Source: Mycolicibacterium komanii (GTDB lineage: Bacteria; Actinomycetota; Actinomycetes; Mycobacteriales; Mycobacteriaceae). Taken from it: a DNA stretch of 64,000 nt. The stretch is taken from assembly GCF_001050035.1 (NCBI RefSeq), contig NZ_CVTA01000009.1:1-64000 (forward strand), in the 5' to 3' direction. The translations under genes and the position numbers were made by a program. This document shows, one piece after another, positions 17,631 through 27,096 of the stretch (position 1 is its first letter; each line of letters starts with the position of its first letter). The notes beneath the pieces are model-generated. The model saw only the letters and a list, made by a program, of their open reading frames with translations, made no database searches and was not told the origin of the DNA.

Positions 17631-17652
17631 GCAAGGAGGTCATACTCGAGCG

Positions 17653-18300
17653 GTGTCATCGGCAGCCGTCACCGTCGACGAGATCGTGGTCGCCGATCCG
17701 GCCGATGCATGGGGTCGGGCCGGCTTCACGGTCGACGCGGACGCCACCTGCCGAGTGGGCGGTGTGCGCATCCGATTGGTCGGCTCGGACGGGGGCAGCG
17801 GTATCGTCGGGTGGTCGTTGCGCGGATTGCCCTCGGACGCTGCACTTTCCGAAGTCGACGGGATCCCGACGACGGTATCGGATGCGCCGCCCGCGGCGGG
17901 CGCCACGCATGCCAACGGCGTCACCGCGATCGACCACGTCGTCGTGCTCTCCCCCGATTTGGACCGGACCGTTGCGGCGTTGACGGCCATCGGCGTCGCG
18001 TCGCGACGGGAACGCGACGGTGAACTCGGCGGCACGCCGATCCGCCAGATCTTCTTCAGGTTCGGCGAGGTGATCGTCGAGGTCGTCGGCTCTCCGGGCA
18101 CCACGAGCGAAGCGCCGTCGACGCTGTGGGGAATCACCTACGCCGTCGCCGACATCGATGCGACCGCGGCGTTCTTCGGCGACCGGACGGCGCCGGTCAA
18201 GGAGGCCGTGCAGCCCGGACGCCGGATCACCACGCTGCGGCATCAGGAGTTCGGCATGTCGGTCCGCACGGCGCTGATCTCGGCCCCCGCGCGTCGATGA
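17653..18300 (+). CDS. VOC family protein (glyoxalase fold)
   Basis: A 215-residue protein with a vicinal-oxygen-chelate type repeat; the second half begins [24 protein letters not shown] and contains [17 protein letters not shown], a typical beta-alpha-beta-beta-beta glyoxalase unit. The first half is a weaker match. Catalytic function is unknown. GTG is the start, with GGAGG about 13 bases upstream. The 22-bp gap after the sugar transporter permits co-transcription. Confidence 0.78.
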   Translation: MSSAAVTVDEIVVADPADAWGRAGFTVDADATCRVGGVRIRLVGSDGGSGIVGWSLRGLPSDAALSEVDGIPTTVSDAPPAAGATHANGVTAIDHVVVLSPDLDRTVAALTAIGVASRRERDGELGGTPIRQIFFRFGEVIVEVVGSPGTTSEAPSTLWGITYAVADIDATAAFFGDRTAPVKEAVQPGRRITTLRHQEFGMSVRTALISAPARR

Positions 18301-18335
18301 GCCGTCGGCTCGACGCCGTTGCCTATTCTCGGCCC

Positions 18336-18788
18336 ATGGCAGACGACGTCGTGGTGATCCATACGGACGGCGGGTGTCGGCCCAATCCGGGGCCCGGCGG
18401 CTGGGGTGCGGTGCTGCGCCAACGCACGCATGTGCGCGAGATGTACGGCGGCGAGGCGCAGACGAGTAACAACCGTATGGAGTTGACCGCCCCGATCATG
18501 GCGTTGGAGGCGCTGACCCGGCCGGTCATGGTGCACCTGTACACCGACAGCACGTACGTCCGCAACGGCATCACGAAGTGGGTGCTCGGCTGGGAGCGCA
18601 ACGGCTGGATGACCGCGGCCAAGCAGCCGGTGAAGAACGTCGACCTGTGGCAGCGGCTGCAGCTGGCGTGTAGGCCGCATCGGGTCGAGTGGTTCTGGGT
18701 GAAGGGCCATTCGGGCGTCGCCGACAACGAGTTGGCCGACGTGCTCGCGACGCGCGGGATACAGGAAGCGCTTCTGGCTGCGCACTGA
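18336..18788 (+). CDS. rnhA: Ribonuclease HI
   Basis: Cleaves the RNA strand of RNA-DNA hybrids during replication and R-loop removal. The 150-residue protein has the complete active site: Asp11 in HTDGG, Glu49 in NNRMEL, Asp71 in YTDS, and His125 and Asp135 in [12 protein letters not shown]. It is a stand-alone single-domain enzyme of E. coli length. The ATG lacks a Shine-Dalgarno sequence and is preceded by TATTCT plus 6 nt, consistent with leaderless expression. Confidence 0.93.
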   Translation: MADDVVVIHTDGGCRPNPGPGGWGAVLRQRTHVREMYGGEAQTSNNRMELTAPIMALEALTRPVMVHLYTDSTYVRNGITKWVLGWERNGWMTAAKQPVKNVDLWQRLQLACRPHRVEWFWVKGHSGVADNELADVLATRGIQEALLAAH

Positions 18789-18816
18789 CCGGTCTGGTCA
18801 CAGCTCGGTGGACTGA

Positions 18817-18889
18817 TACCCCCCGGGGGTACTTGCATCATTCGTTCGGTGACGCTAGCGTTCGATCATCCGGGTACCCCCCGGGGGTA
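18817..18889 (+). promoter_or_regulatory. Two CsoR-like operators bracketing the DUF1326 promoter
   Basis: The identical 15-mer TACCCCCCGGGGGTA occurs at 18817-18831 and 18875-18889. G/C-tract palindromes of this form are typical of CsoR/RcnR-family copper or metal sensors. Between them lie TTGCAT (18833-18838) and, 17 bp later, TAGCGT (18856-18861), a plausible -35/-10 pair. The second operator falls downstream of the predicted start site and ends 7 bases before the ribosome site GGAGG. Confidence 0.72.
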
Positions 18890-18905
18890 TATGCGGAGGT
18901 CTGGC

Positions 18906-19607
18906 ATGAACACCACCGACTGGCACCTTCGAGGTGACTGGTTCGACGTCTGCAGTTGCAAGCTGCCCTGCCCGTGCAGCTTCGCCCAGGAGCCGTCGCA
19001 TGGCGACTGCCTGTTCACGCTCGTCTGGCATGTGCGTGACGGCCACTTCGGCGACGTAGACCTCACCGGCCTCAACATCGTCTCGCTCGGCGAGTTCACG
19101 GGCAACATGTGGATCGGAGACCCGAACGCCAAGATGCGCCTGATGTTCTACATCGACGAGCGCGCCGACAACGCGCAACGCGACGCCCTCGAGCGCATCT
19201 TCACGGGGAAGGAAGGCGGCTGGCCGGCCGAGTTCGCCGCTCTCATCGAGGATTTGCGTGGAATCGACTACGCGCCAATCACCTTCGGCATCGCCGACGA
19301 CCTCGCGCACTGGCGCGCCGAGATCCCCGGAAGGGTCGACGTGCGCGTTGCCGCGCTGACCGGCCCCACGTCCGATCCCAGCCGGCGCGTCACCACGGCG
19401 AATGCCCCGGGCGCCGAGGTCGGACCCGGACAGGTCGCGACGTGGGGCGTCGTACAGAAGGATGAGGCAGTGGGGTTCGACTGGTCGCACGAGTACCGCG
19501 GCGGGTCGAGCAAGCACTTTCCCTTCGACTGGCGACCAGACGGTGATACGTCGCATGAAAGCGGCGCCGCCGCAACAACCGTGGCGTCGTGTGGGTGCCA
19601 CGCCTGA
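18906..19607 (+). CDS. DUF1326 family cysteine-rich protein, probably metal-responsive
   Basis: A 233-residue protein of the DUF1326 family. Its N-terminus carries a dense Cys cluster, VCSCKLPCPCSF at about residues 15-26, and its C-terminus ends CGCHA, both capable of binding soft metals such as Cu(I). There is no signal peptide. The ATG has GGAGG upstream. The gene sits behind two CsoR-like operators, so induction by copper or a related stress is a reasonable inference; no catalytic role is known for the family. No csoR gene lies in the window. Confidence 0.8.
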   Translation: MNTTDWHLRGDWFDVCSCKLPCPCSFAQEPSHGDCLFTLVWHVRDGHFGDVDLTGLNIVSLGEFTGNMWIGDPNAKMRLMFYIDERADNAQRDALERIFTGKEGGWPAEFAALIEDLRGIDYAPITFGIADDLAHWRAEIPGRVDVRVAALTGPTSDPSRRVTTANAPGAEVGPGQVATWGVVQKDEAVGFDWSHEYRGGSSKHFPFDWRPDGDTSHESGAAATTVASCGCHA

Positions 19608-19637
19608 CTTGCTGTGCAGTCCAGCGAGTGATCGGCG

Positions 19638-20540
19638 CTACCGTTGGGATTTGCCCGCCCGGACGGTGCGGATGAAGGAAGCGATGGCCTCGCCGATCTC
19701 GTCCGCGCTGTCCTCCTGGAGGAAATGGGTTCCGGGAACGGTGATTTCGGTTTGGTTGGGCCAGCTGCGCACGACATCGAGAATGCGTCGCTTGCTCTGA
19801 ATCACTCCGGGATCGGCACGGACGAACAGTTTGGGGACGTCACTCGTGGCCAGCCACGCACCGAATGCCTCGATGACCTCGACCACCTCGGCGGGCTCCC
19901 CGCCGATCGGGACGTCGCGGGGCCACGAGAGCGTGGGCCGTCGATCCTCGCCGGGATTGACGAACGGTTGCCGGTAGTAGCTCATCTCTTCGTCGCTCAG
20001 CGCGCGCATGACGATGGACGGCAGCACGCCCTCGATGAAGACGTTGTTGTCCAACACCATCGCCTCGCCCTCCGGCGATCGGAACCCCCGGAACATCTGG
20101 GCGACCTCTTCGGGAAAGTCGTCCCACTCCATCGGGACCGAGACGGTTTCCATGTGCACGAGGGCCGCGACTCGGTCGCCGTGTTGGTGGGCCCAGTCGA
20201 ATCCCAGAGCGCCACCCCAGTCGTGGAGGACGAGCGTCACGCGATCGCCGAGTTCGAGTGCGTCCCACAGTGCGAACAGATAGTCGCGGTTCTCGTGGTA
20301 GTGGTAGCTGTCGGGGCCGGGATCATCCAGTTTGTCCGACCCGCCCATCCCGATCAGATCGCAGGCGATGAGTCGGCCGAGCCCTTCCACGTGGGGCATC
20401 ACGTTGCGCCACAGATAGGACGAGCTCGGGTTTCCGTGTTGGAACACGATCGCATCGCCCTGGCCCTCGTCGATATAGGCCATCCGTTTACCGTTGATCT
20501 CCTTGTACTGCAGGTGGCCGTACGGTTTCTCGCCCGACAT
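19638..20540 (-). CDS. Haloalkane dehalogenase (HLD-II type)
   Basis: Alpha/beta-hydrolase of 300 residues that hydrolyses carbon-halogen bonds. The HLD-II pentad can be placed: Asn37 in [11 protein letters not shown], nucleophile Asp107 and Trp108 in HDWGG, acid Glu131 in HMETVSVP, and His in GTHFLQEDS near residue 270. The ATG has a GGAAGGAG site. It overlaps the upstream DJ-1/PfpI gene by one base (TGATG), so the two are coupled. LinB/DhaA/DmbA-type enzymes are the closest relatives; the natural substrate in mycobacteria is unknown. Confidence 0.88.
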   Translation of the reverse strand: MSGEKPYGHLQYKEINGKRMAYIDEGQGDAIVFQHGNPSSSYLWRNVMPHVEGLGRLIACDLIGMGGSDKLDDPGPDSYHYHENRDYLFALWDALELGDRVTLVLHDWGGALGFDWAHQHGDRVAALVHMETVSVPMEWDDFPEEVAQMFRGFRSPEGEAMVLDNNVFIEGVLPSIVMRALSDEEMSYYRQPFVNPGEDRRPTLSWPRDVPIGGEPAEVVEVIEAFGAWLATSDVPKLFVRADPGVIQSKRRILDVVRSWPNQTEITVPGTHFLQEDSADEIGEAIASFIRTVRAGKSQR

Positions 20541-21244
20541 CAGGCGCTCCTTCCCGGGTGTTGTGCGGCGAACCCTTGGCAGGTGGTCATCAACTCCGCG
20601 ACGTATTCCTTGACGTTTTGGACGGCGTCTCGGCTCGCAGAGCGTGGCGATCCTCCGTCGAACGGCGGGGCGGGGTCGTACTCCAGAAGGAGTTGCGCGT
20701 AGCGCGCCGTTTCTTCGTCGAACAGTTCGGCAAGGAGCATCAGGCCGAAGTCGATTCCCGCGGTGACGCCACCCCCGGTGATTCGGTTGCGGTCGATCAC
20801 GACGCGTTCTCCGGCCGGGATCGCCCCGAAGAAGGGCAATGCGTCCAACATCGACCAGTGCGTCGTGGCCCTGTACCCGGCCAGCAGTCCGGCGGCCCCC
20901 AACACCAACGATCCGGTGCACACCGAGGTGACATAGCGTGCCCGAGGACCGCGGGTGGCGAGGAAGTCGATGATCTGCGGATCCCGCATGGCATCCGCCG
21001 TTCCGTTCCCGCCCGGAACGAATACGACGTCGTAATGATCGGCTGCTTCAGAGAGCAATTCGGTCGCGCGGAAGGGCGCACCGCTATCCGAGAAGAACTC
21101 CTCGGTGGTGGAGCCGAGGAGATGCACGTCGGTGTGTTGGCGAAGTGTTTCGTAGGGTCCGATGAGGTCCAACATCGTCAGGCCCGGAAACGGAATCATC
21201 GCCACGCTGGGTTTCCAATTGGCCTGTGGCGCAGCGGCAGTCAC
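20540..21244 (-). CDS. DJ-1/PfpI family protein, isonitrile hydratase-like
   Basis: A 234-residue member of the DJ-1/PfpI superfamily with nucleophile Cys109 in [17 protein letters not shown] followed by ATTHW (His129), the arrangement seen in isocyanide (isonitrile) hydratase and in AraC-linked DJ-1 domains. There is no DNA-binding domain. GTG is the start. Coupled by TGATG to the dehalogenase gene, it may belong to the same detoxification unit. Hydration of isonitriles to N-formamides is the best guess, not proven. The 283 bp upstream, to the ligD stop, hold no gene. Confidence 0.8.
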   Translation of the reverse strand: MTAAAPQANWKPSVAMIPFPGLTMLDLIGPYETLRQHTDVHLLGSTTEEFFSDSGAPFRATELLSEAADHYDVVFVPGGNGTADAMRDPQIIDFLATRGPRARYVTSVCTGSLVLGAAGLLAGYRATTHWSMLDALPFFGAIPAGERVVIDRNRITGGGVTAGIDFGLMLLAELFDEETARYAQLLLEYDPAPPFDGGSPRSASRDAVQNVKEYVAELMTTCQGFAAQHPGRSA

Positions 21245-21527
21245 GCGGTACGTCCGCTAGGCCGCGTGTGCGTACTTTCATGACCGAACACGTTGAGATC
21301 AGCTGGCATCGGAGTCCCTTCAGACTGGAAGCAACTCGAACGTAGCGCTCGTCTGCAGTCGACGACACTGGCCAGATGGCCAATGACCGCCGAAATGTTG
21401 CCGCGTAGACCCGCGGCACTCAACCGGGTCAGAGGTCCAGTGACCCGGCGATTCGATCTCGGCTACGCTCCGTCCGTCAGCCTGGTGGCCGGGCTTGCCG
21501 AGATGACGAATTCCGTCTCACGCTGAA

Positions 21528-23804
21528 CTACTCCCATCTGACCTCGTCAGGCTCCTTGTCGGGACGCAGCCCTCGCCAACTCGGCTGGCGCAGACGGTTA
21601 TCCGAGGTGCGTTCGCTGTAGCGCACTTCGCCGACGAGTTCAGGACGCACGAACGTCACGCCCTTCGCGTCCGGGCGTGGGAGTCGCTCGTTGAACGGGC
21701 TCTCGTCGGTCTCGAGCGGCTTCAGGGTCTTCTTCAGCTCGGCGAGCGCCTTGTCGGTGAAGCCGGTCCCGACCCGGCCGACGAATTGGAGTCCGCCCTC
21801 GGCCGGAATGCCGAGCATCAGCGAGCCAATGCCGCTCGAGCGCCCGCCCTCACCCTGTCGCCAGCCGCCGATAACGACCTCTTGTGTGCTCCAGACCTTG
21901 TCCTTGATCCAGGCCTTCGACCGCCGGCCCGGCTGGTAGGTCGAGTCGAGCCTCTTCGCGACTACGCCCTCCCACCGCTTCTTGCGGGCGTGCTCCATCG
22001 CCTCGGGCCCGTCACCGGACAGCCGTTCCGGGACGATCAGACCGCCGCCCTCGGCCAGCGCCTCGAGCAGCTTGCGCCGGTCGGTGTATTTGGCGCGCAG
22101 CAGCGATCGCCCGTCGAGGTACAGGATGTCGAACGCCCAGAACTCGACCCGGGTGGACCTTGCACGGTTCTGCATCTCCGAAAAGCTGGGCACCCCGGAC
22201 TCGTCGAGGGCGACCGCCTCGCCGTCGAGAATGACGTGGTGGTCGGCGAGATCGGCCGCCAAGGCCTCGAATTGGGGAAACTCGCCGGTGACGTCGCGGC
22301 CACGCCGAGACCTGACGGTCAGCTTCCCATGGTCCGCGTCGATGATCACGCGGTAGCCGTCCCACTTGCCCTCAAACGCCCATTGGCTTGCCTTGAGCTT
22401 CGCGACCGAGCCCTCGGTCGACAGCATCGGCGCGAGGTCGCCTGCCTGCGGCCGCTTCTGGTCCTTCATCCGGTGCGCGAGCCAGTTCTTGCCGTCGGTC
22501 TGGATCAGCGCGTAGCGGCCGTCGATCTTCTTGCCGCGCAGGTTGATGATGACCTCGCCGCCGTCCTTCGGACTGTCGGGTGGCACGTCGTTGAACTTCT
22601 CGGCCTCGTAGGTGCCGGTGTCCCAGATGATCATCTTGCCGCCGCCATACTCGCCCTTGGGGATCTCGCCGTGGAAGGTGAGGTACTCCAGCGGATGGTC
22701 CTCAGTGTGGACGGCGAGGTGGTTGACCGACGGGGTGTCGGGCAGGTTCTTCGGCACGGCCCAACTCACCAATACGCCGTCACGTTCGAGTCGCAGGTCG
22801 TAGTGCAGTCGGCGGGCGTGGTGTTCCTGGATGACGAACTTGTCGTTGTTTCCGGTCTTGGGTGGCTTGTTCGGCACCGGCTCAGGGGTTTTCGACGCGT
22901 CGCGCATGCTGCGGTAGGTGGTCAGCCGATCCGGTACCGGTACGGCCTCATCGAGTGGGGCGAGCAGATCGCCCATCTCCTGCACCCGGTCGAGCACCTC
23001 GTCGAAGTTCAGGTGGCGCAGCTTGGGGTCCTCGATCTCGTCCCAGGTCCGCGGTGCGGCGACCGTCGGATATTCGCGTCCCCGAAGCGAATACGGTGCG
23101 ATCGTGGTCTTGGAGCCGTTGTTCTGGCTCCAGTCGACGAAGACCTTGCCGGTACGCACGCTCTTGGTCATCGTCGCGGTCACGCGTTTGGGCATCGTCT
23201 TCTCGAGCTGCTGCGCGACCCGCCGCGCGAGCACCGACGCGCCCTGGGAGCTGATCGGTTCCTCGAGCGGGACGTACAGGTGCAGTCCCTTGCTCCCGCT
23301 GGTGAGCGGGTAAGTGGTCAGGCCGATGTCGGTGATGAGATCGCGTACCTCGTGGGCGACCTCGCAGAGCTGACGGAACGACACCCCGTCGCCGGGGTCG
23401 AGATCGAACACGATGCGAGTGGCGGGCCCGGGAGCCGGTGGCCCGTCGCCCTCCCGGACGAACCGCCACTGAGGAACGTGCACCTCGAGCGCGGCCTGTT
23501 GCGCGATCCACGCCAGGCCCTCCGCGGTGTCGATCAGCGGGTAGGTCGTTGTACCGGAGCGATGGGTTACCGACGCGCGGTCGAGCCAGTCCGGCGCCGA
23601 GGAGGCGAGTTGTTTTTCGAAGAACGACGACTCCTCGACGCCGTTGGGCCAGCGCTTACGGGTGACGGCGCGGCCTGCGATGTGCGGGATCATCGCCTCG
23701 GCGATGCCGACGTAGTAGTCGAACACCTCGGCTTTCGTGGTCCCCGTCGCCGGGTACAGCACCTTGTCCGGGTTGGTCAGCTTCACCCGGCCGAATCGAT
23801 CCAC
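21528..23804 (-). CDS. ligD: Multifunctional non-homologous end-joining DNA ligase LigD
   Basis: ATP-dependent repair ligase of 758 residues with the mycobacterial domain order POL-PE-LIG. The polymerase/primase domain is at about 1-290 (LTNPDKVLYP, FDLDPGDGVSF, TSGSKGLHLYVPL), the 3'-phosphoesterase at about 320-450 (FVIQEHHARRLHYDLRLE, GEIPKGEYGGG) and the ligase from about 470, with nucleophile Lys in FEGKWDGYR near 480. Length matches M. tuberculosis LigD. It works with Ku, encoded 10 kb away on the other side of the polyol genes. The upstream neighbour is a divergent small secreted protein gene. Confidence 0.95.
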   Translation of the reverse strand: MDRFGRVKLTNPDKVLYPATGTTKAEVFDYYVGIAEAMIPHIAGRAVTRKRWPNGVEESSFFEKQLASSAPDWLDRASVTHRSGTTTYPLIDTAEGLAWIAQQAALEVHVPQWRFVREGDGPPAPGPATRIVFDLDPGDGVSFRQLCEVAHEVRDLITDIGLTTYPLTSGSKGLHLYVPLEEPISSQGASVLARRVAQQLEKTMPKRVTATMTKSVRTGKVFVDWSQNNGSKTTIAPYSLRGREYPTVAAPRTWDEIEDPKLRHLNFDEVLDRVQEMGDLLAPLDEAVPVPDRLTTYRSMRDASKTPEPVPNKPPKTGNNDKFVIQEHHARRLHYDLRLERDGVLVSWAVPKNLPDTPSVNHLAVHTEDHPLEYLTFHGEIPKGEYGGGKMIIWDTGTYEAEKFNDVPPDSPKDGGEVIINLRGKKIDGRYALIQTDGKNWLAHRMKDQKRPQAGDLAPMLSTEGSVAKLKASQWAFEGKWDGYRVIIDADHGKLTVRSRRGRDVTGEFPQFEALAADLADHHVILDGEAVALDESGVPSFSEMQNRARSTRVEFWAFDILYLDGRSLLRAKYTDRRKLLEALAEGGGLIVPERLSGDGPEAMEHARKKRWEGVVAKRLDSTYQPGRRSKAWIKDKVWSTQEVVIGGWRQGEGGRSSGIGSLMLGIPAEGGLQFVGRVGTGFTDKALAELKKTLKPLETDESPFNERLPRPDAKGVTFVRPELVGEVRYSERTSDNRLRQPSWRGLRPDKEPDEVRWE

Positions 23805-23838
23805 AATGTGAACGTATACCCGCTGCTACGTTGGATCC

Positions 23839-24066
23839 GTGACGAGAATCCTCGCGGCGGTCCTGGTCGCGGTGGCCGGCTTGCTTGCGGCACCCCACGC
23901 GGCCGCGGATCCGCAGGACCTCGTGCCCTACTGCTCGGGCGATCAGACGCCGATGGACAACAACTGCCGGCCGATGGCGCATCAGGAGTTCACCCACGCG
24001 CCAGGTGGGTTCGACCCGAACCTGCCGAGCGGCATCGACCCCGGCAACCCGGCGATCGTGGGCTAA
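23839..24066 (+). CDS. Small secreted protein of unknown function
   Basis: A 75-residue protein with a clear signal peptide (hydrophobic residues 3-18, AAPHAAA cleavage region near 20-23) and a short mature part containing two cysteines (YCSGD and NNCRP) that could pair. GTG start; TACGTT lies 6 nt upstream, suggesting a leaderless transcript. It diverges from ligD with 34 bp between. No known family is recognised. Confidence 0.68.
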   Translation: MTRILAAVLVAVAGLLAAPHAAADPQDLVPYCSGDQTPMDNNCRPMAHQEFTHAPGGFDPNLPSGIDPGNPAIVG

Positions 24067-24083
24067 TCGGCGGACCTCCGCCG

Positions 24084-24145
24084 TCGATTTCTGCAGCAGG
24101 GTCGCGATTTCGCGTTATCCACAGCCCTGGCGGAGAAGTGGACGA
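24084..24145. repeat. Degenerate copy of the TTCTGC palindrome family
   Basis: Imperfect inverted repeat: TTCTGCAGCAGGGTCG on the left pairs with a right arm whose complement reads TTCTCCGCCAGGG. It lies just downstream of the small secreted gene and resembles the clearer copies at 25026-25088 and 34923-34985. Confidence 0.45.
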
Positions 24146-24187
24146 TCGGCCCGCCGTTCTGTCGGTCGGGCTGGCCACGATCCGGTC

Positions 24188-25054
24188 ATGTGGCAACCGT
24201 TTCTGGGCAGCGAGGCGATCGACACAGGCAGACTCACGCGAGGCCAACTGCGCTGGAACAACACCGCCATCTTGCCGCGGGTCTACGCCCCGAACGACGC
24301 CGAGCGCACCGTTCATTCGAACGCGGTCGCGGCGTGGCTGTGGACCGGGCGCCGAGGTGTGATCGCCGGGCGGGCGGCGGCGGCGATCCACGGCGCCAAA
24401 TGGGTTGACGCAGCGACGCCGATCGAGGTGATCACCGCCCACACCCGCCGACGCGCGGGCGTCATCGTCCGCGAGGAACGTCTGGGAACCGACGAGATCA
24501 CCTATGTCGGCGAGTTACCCGTAACGGGCCCGGCCCGCACGGCGTGGGATTTGGCGCGTCACCTCCCGCGCGATACGGCGGTCGCGCATCTGGACGCGCT
24601 GAGCGCCGCAACGGGACTGACCGCCGACGACGCCCTCGATTTGAGTGGTCGATACCGGGGCGCACGGGGAGTTCGTCGCGTTCGCGCGGCGCTCGGTTTG
24701 ATGGACGCCGGCGCACAGTCACCCGAAGAGACGCGCCTTCGCCTGTTGCTCATCGACGCCGGATTGCCCGCCCCGCGGACCCAGATCAGACTCAGCGACG
24801 GGTACGAAGAGGCGTTCCTCGACATGGGTTACGACGACCCTATGGTCGGTCTCGACTACGACGGGATCCACCACAGCGAGAACCGACGGCAGTACGTCCA
24901 CGACGTGGGGCGCGCCGCGTTCATCGAGCGCCAAGGCTGGATCGATATCCACGTGCTCAAGCAACACAGCCGCCGATACACCCTGCACCGCGTCTTCGAC
25001 GCGTTCACCCGACGCGGATGGACGCCGCCGAGTTCTGCGGGAGGGTCGCGATAG
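24188..25054 (+). CDS. AbiEi-like N-terminus with DUF559/Vsr-like nuclease domain
   Basis: A 288-residue protein. The first part (LTRGQLRW, RVYAPND, ARTAWDLARHL) resembles the winged-helix and antitoxin fold of AbiEi-type proteins. The last 100 residues resemble a Vsr/DUF559 endonuclease-like PD-(D/E)XK fold: EETRLRLLLIDAGLP, a Glu/Asp-rich VGLDYDGIHHSENRRQY and RAAFIERQGWIDIHVLK. Such fusions are abundant in mycobacteria; activity is unproven and no partner toxin is adjacent. Its last residues are encoded within the left arm of a palindromic repeat. Confidence 0.72.
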   Translation: MWQPFLGSEAIDTGRLTRGQLRWNNTAILPRVYAPNDAERTVHSNAVAAWLWTGRRGVIAGRAAAAIHGAKWVDAATPIEVITAHTRRRAGVIVREERLGTDEITYVGELPVTGPARTAWDLARHLPRDTAVAHLDALSAATGLTADDALDLSGRYRGARGVRRVRAALGLMDAGAQSPEETRLRLLLIDAGLPAPRTQIRLSDGYEEAFLDMGYDDPMVGLDYDGIHHSENRRQYVHDVGRAAFIERQGWIDIHVLKQHSRRYTLHRVFDAFTRRGWTPPSSAGGSR

Positions 25055-25088
25055 CGCGAAAGTCGCGACCCTGGTGTAGAACTCGGCG
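25026..25088. repeat. 26-bp-arm palindromic element, probable bidirectional terminator
   Basis: Left arm 25026-25051 and right arm 25063-25088 agree at 21 of 26 positions, with identical ends CGCCGAGTTCT and AGGGTCGCGA and a divergent five-base middle. It lies between two convergent genes, and the left arm also encodes the C-terminus of the 24188 gene. It belongs to a family with copies at 34923 and, weaker, 24084. Confidence 0.7.
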
Positions 25089-25104
25089 CGCCGTGAGCGG
25101 GCGC

Positions 25105-26190
25105 TCAGTCGATACGCTCACCCGTCTCCGGGTGGAACAGGTGCACGAAGCCGTCCGGATGCTTGCGCAGCCGCACCGTCTCCGCGAGCTTGGGTGCCGT
25201 GCGCGGATTGCACCGCGCAACCAACTCCACGCCCGAGCCCGACCCCGCGTGCGTGTAGAGGTAGGCCTCGCTGCCGAGATCCTCAACCAGATCGACGACG
25301 ACCTCGACCCCACCGGTGTCGGTGAGTTCCAGCTGTTCGGGCCGTATTCCGATGGTGACCTCCGACAGGCCCGCGTCGCTCAGCTTGGTCACTCGGTCAC
25401 GCTCGATCTCCAGGATCGAGTCGCCGACGCGAACGCCGTCGGGCGCGATGGGCAGCGTCACCAGGTTCATCGCGGGTGACCCGATGAAACCCGCGACGAA
25501 CGCGTTGGCCGGCCTGTCGTAAAGCTCGTTCGGGGAGGCGAACTGCTGCAGCTTGCCGAACCGCAGGACCGCCACCCTGTCCCCCATCGTCATCGCCTCG
25601 ACCTGGTCGTGGGTGACGTAGACCGTCGTGGTGCCGAGGCGCCGTTGCAGCGCGGCGATCTGGGTGCGGGTCTGCACGCGCAGTTTCGCGTCGAGGTTCG
25701 ACAGCGGCTCGTCCATGCAGAACACCTGAGGCTCGCGCACGATCGCGCGGCCCATCGCCACGCGTTGACGCTGACCACCCGACAGCTTGGCCGGCTTGCG
25801 ATCCAGGAATTCCGTCAAGTCAAGGATTTTCGCGGCCTCCTCGACCTTCTTGCGTCGCTCGGCAGACGAGACCCCGCGCAGCTTCAGCGCGAATCCCATG
25901 TTTTCGGCGACGGTCTTGTTCGGGTACAGCGCATAGTTCTGAAACACCATCGCGATGTCGCGGTCCTTGGACGGGACGCCGGTCATGTCCCGGCCGCCGA
26001 TCTCGATCGCGCCTTCGTCGATGTCCTCCAGCCCGGCCAGCATCCGCAGGGCCGTGCTCTTCCCAGACCCCGACGGCCCCACCAGGACCACGAACTCCCC
26101 GTCGGCGATGTCGAGGTTGAGCGAGTCGACCGCGAGCTTGTCCGAGCCCTCGTAGATGCACGTGGCGTTGCGATAAGTGATTGTTGCCAT
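25105..26190 (-). CDS. Polyol/sugar ABC transporter ATP-binding protein
   Basis: MalK/UgpC-type ATPase of 361 residues. Walker A GPSGSGKST (about 38-46), Q-loop FQNYALYP, signature LSGGQRQRVAMGRAI, Walker B VFCMDEPLSNLDA and the switch His in TVYVTHDQVEA are all present, followed by a TOBE regulatory domain from about 240 with IGIRPEQLEL. It energises import through the two permeases upstream. It is the last gene of the regulator-binding protein-permease-permease-ATPase operon. The start has a GGAGA ribosome site. Confidence 0.92.
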   Translation of the reverse strand: MATITYRNATCIYEGSDKLAVDSLNLDIADGEFVVLVGPSGSGKSTALRMLAGLEDIDEGAIEIGGRDMTGVPSKDRDIAMVFQNYALYPNKTVAENMGFALKLRGVSSAERRKKVEEAAKILDLTEFLDRKPAKLSGGQRQRVAMGRAIVREPQVFCMDEPLSNLDAKLRVQTRTQIAALQRRLGTTTVYVTHDQVEAMTMGDRVAVLRFGKLQQFASPNELYDRPANAFVAGFIGSPAMNLVTLPIAPDGVRVGDSILEIERDRVTKLSDAGLSEVTIGIRPEQLELTDTGGVEVVVDLVEDLGSEAYLYTHAGSGSGVELVARCNPRTAPKLAETVRLRKHPDGFVHLFHPETGERID

Positions 26191-26226
26191 TGGTATCTCC
26201 GTGTCTGTGTTGGTCGACTCTGACGG

Positions 26227-27096
26227 TTACTTGATCGCGCCGAACGAAAGTCCGCGCACCAGCTTGTTCTGGGCGATCCACCCGCACAGGATCACGGGCA
26301 GCGCGGCCATGGTCGCGGCCGCCGACAGCACGGCCCAGTACTGACCTTCACCGGCGATGAAGCCGACGAGGTACACGGGCATGGTCTGAGCGTTCACCGC
26401 GGTCAGATTCACCGCGAAGAAGAACTCGTTCCAGGCGAAGATCACGCAGATCAGCGCCGTCGCCGCGATGCCAGGCGACACCAGCGGCAAGATCACCTCA
26501 CGGACCGACCGCCACAGGCTCGCCCCGTCCAGGCTGGCCGCCTCCAGCAGTTCGCCGGGCACCTCGAGGAAGAACGACCGCATCATCCACACCGCGATCG
26601 GCAGGTTCATCGCGGTGTAGAGGACGATCAGTGCCCAGATGTTGTCCAGCAGGCCGATATTGGACACGATCACGTACAGCGGCAGGATCACCGCGACGAC
26701 GGGCAGCATGCGGGTGCTCATGAAGAAGAACAGCGCATCCTGCGTCTTGCGGACCGGCCGCAGCGACAACGCGAACGCGGCGGGCACGCCGAGCGCCAGC
26801 ACCACCAGCGTCGAGATCCCGGTGGCGAACAGCGAATTCAGCATCGCGGGGCCGATGCCTTGGTTGAAGACCGCCGAATACTGATCCAGCGTCGGGGAGA
26901 AGAACAGCTTCGGCGGGCTGGTGGCGGCGTCGGCTTCCTGTTTGAACGACGTCAGCACCATCCAGAAGACCGGGAAGAAGAATCCGAGTCCGGCCAGCCA
27001 CGCCACCAGTCCCCACGGGCTGAACGTGCGCGACTTCTTCTTGGCCTTCGCGACGGGTTGCGGTGTGGCTGCGGTTTTCTCGACCGTGGTAGTCAT
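26227..27096 (-). CDS. Carbohydrate ABC transporter permease (MalG type)
   Basis: Inner-membrane permease of 289 residues with six predicted helices and the EAA loop ELLEAASLDGASLWRSVREVILPLVSPG that contacts the ATPase. The N-terminal cytoplasmic tail is Lys-rich. The ATG overlaps the stop of the preceding permease (TGATG), giving translational coupling. By context (SorC regulator, divergent polyol and mannitol dehydrogenases) the cargo is probably a sugar alcohol such as sorbitol, mannitol or arabitol. Confidence 0.92.
   Translation of the reverse strand: MTTTVEKTAATPQPVAKAKKKSRTFSPWGLVAWLAGLGFFFPVFWMVLTSFKQEADAATSPPKLFFSPTLDQYSAVFNQGIGPAMLNSLFATGISTLVVLALGVPAAFALSLRPVRKTQDALFFFMSTRMLPVVAVILPLYVIVSNIGLLDNIWALIVLYTAMNLPIAVWMMRSFFLEVPGELLEAASLDGASLWRSVREVILPLVSPGIAATALICVIFAWNEFFFAVNLTAVNAQTMPVYLVGFIAGEGQYWAVLSAAATMAALPVILCGWIAQNKLVRGLSFGAIK

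Noticed and set aside
21786..24362. An 858-codon open frame antisense to ligD
   Set aside because: Shadow of LigD codon bias; no recognisable domain, and it runs across two other real genes.
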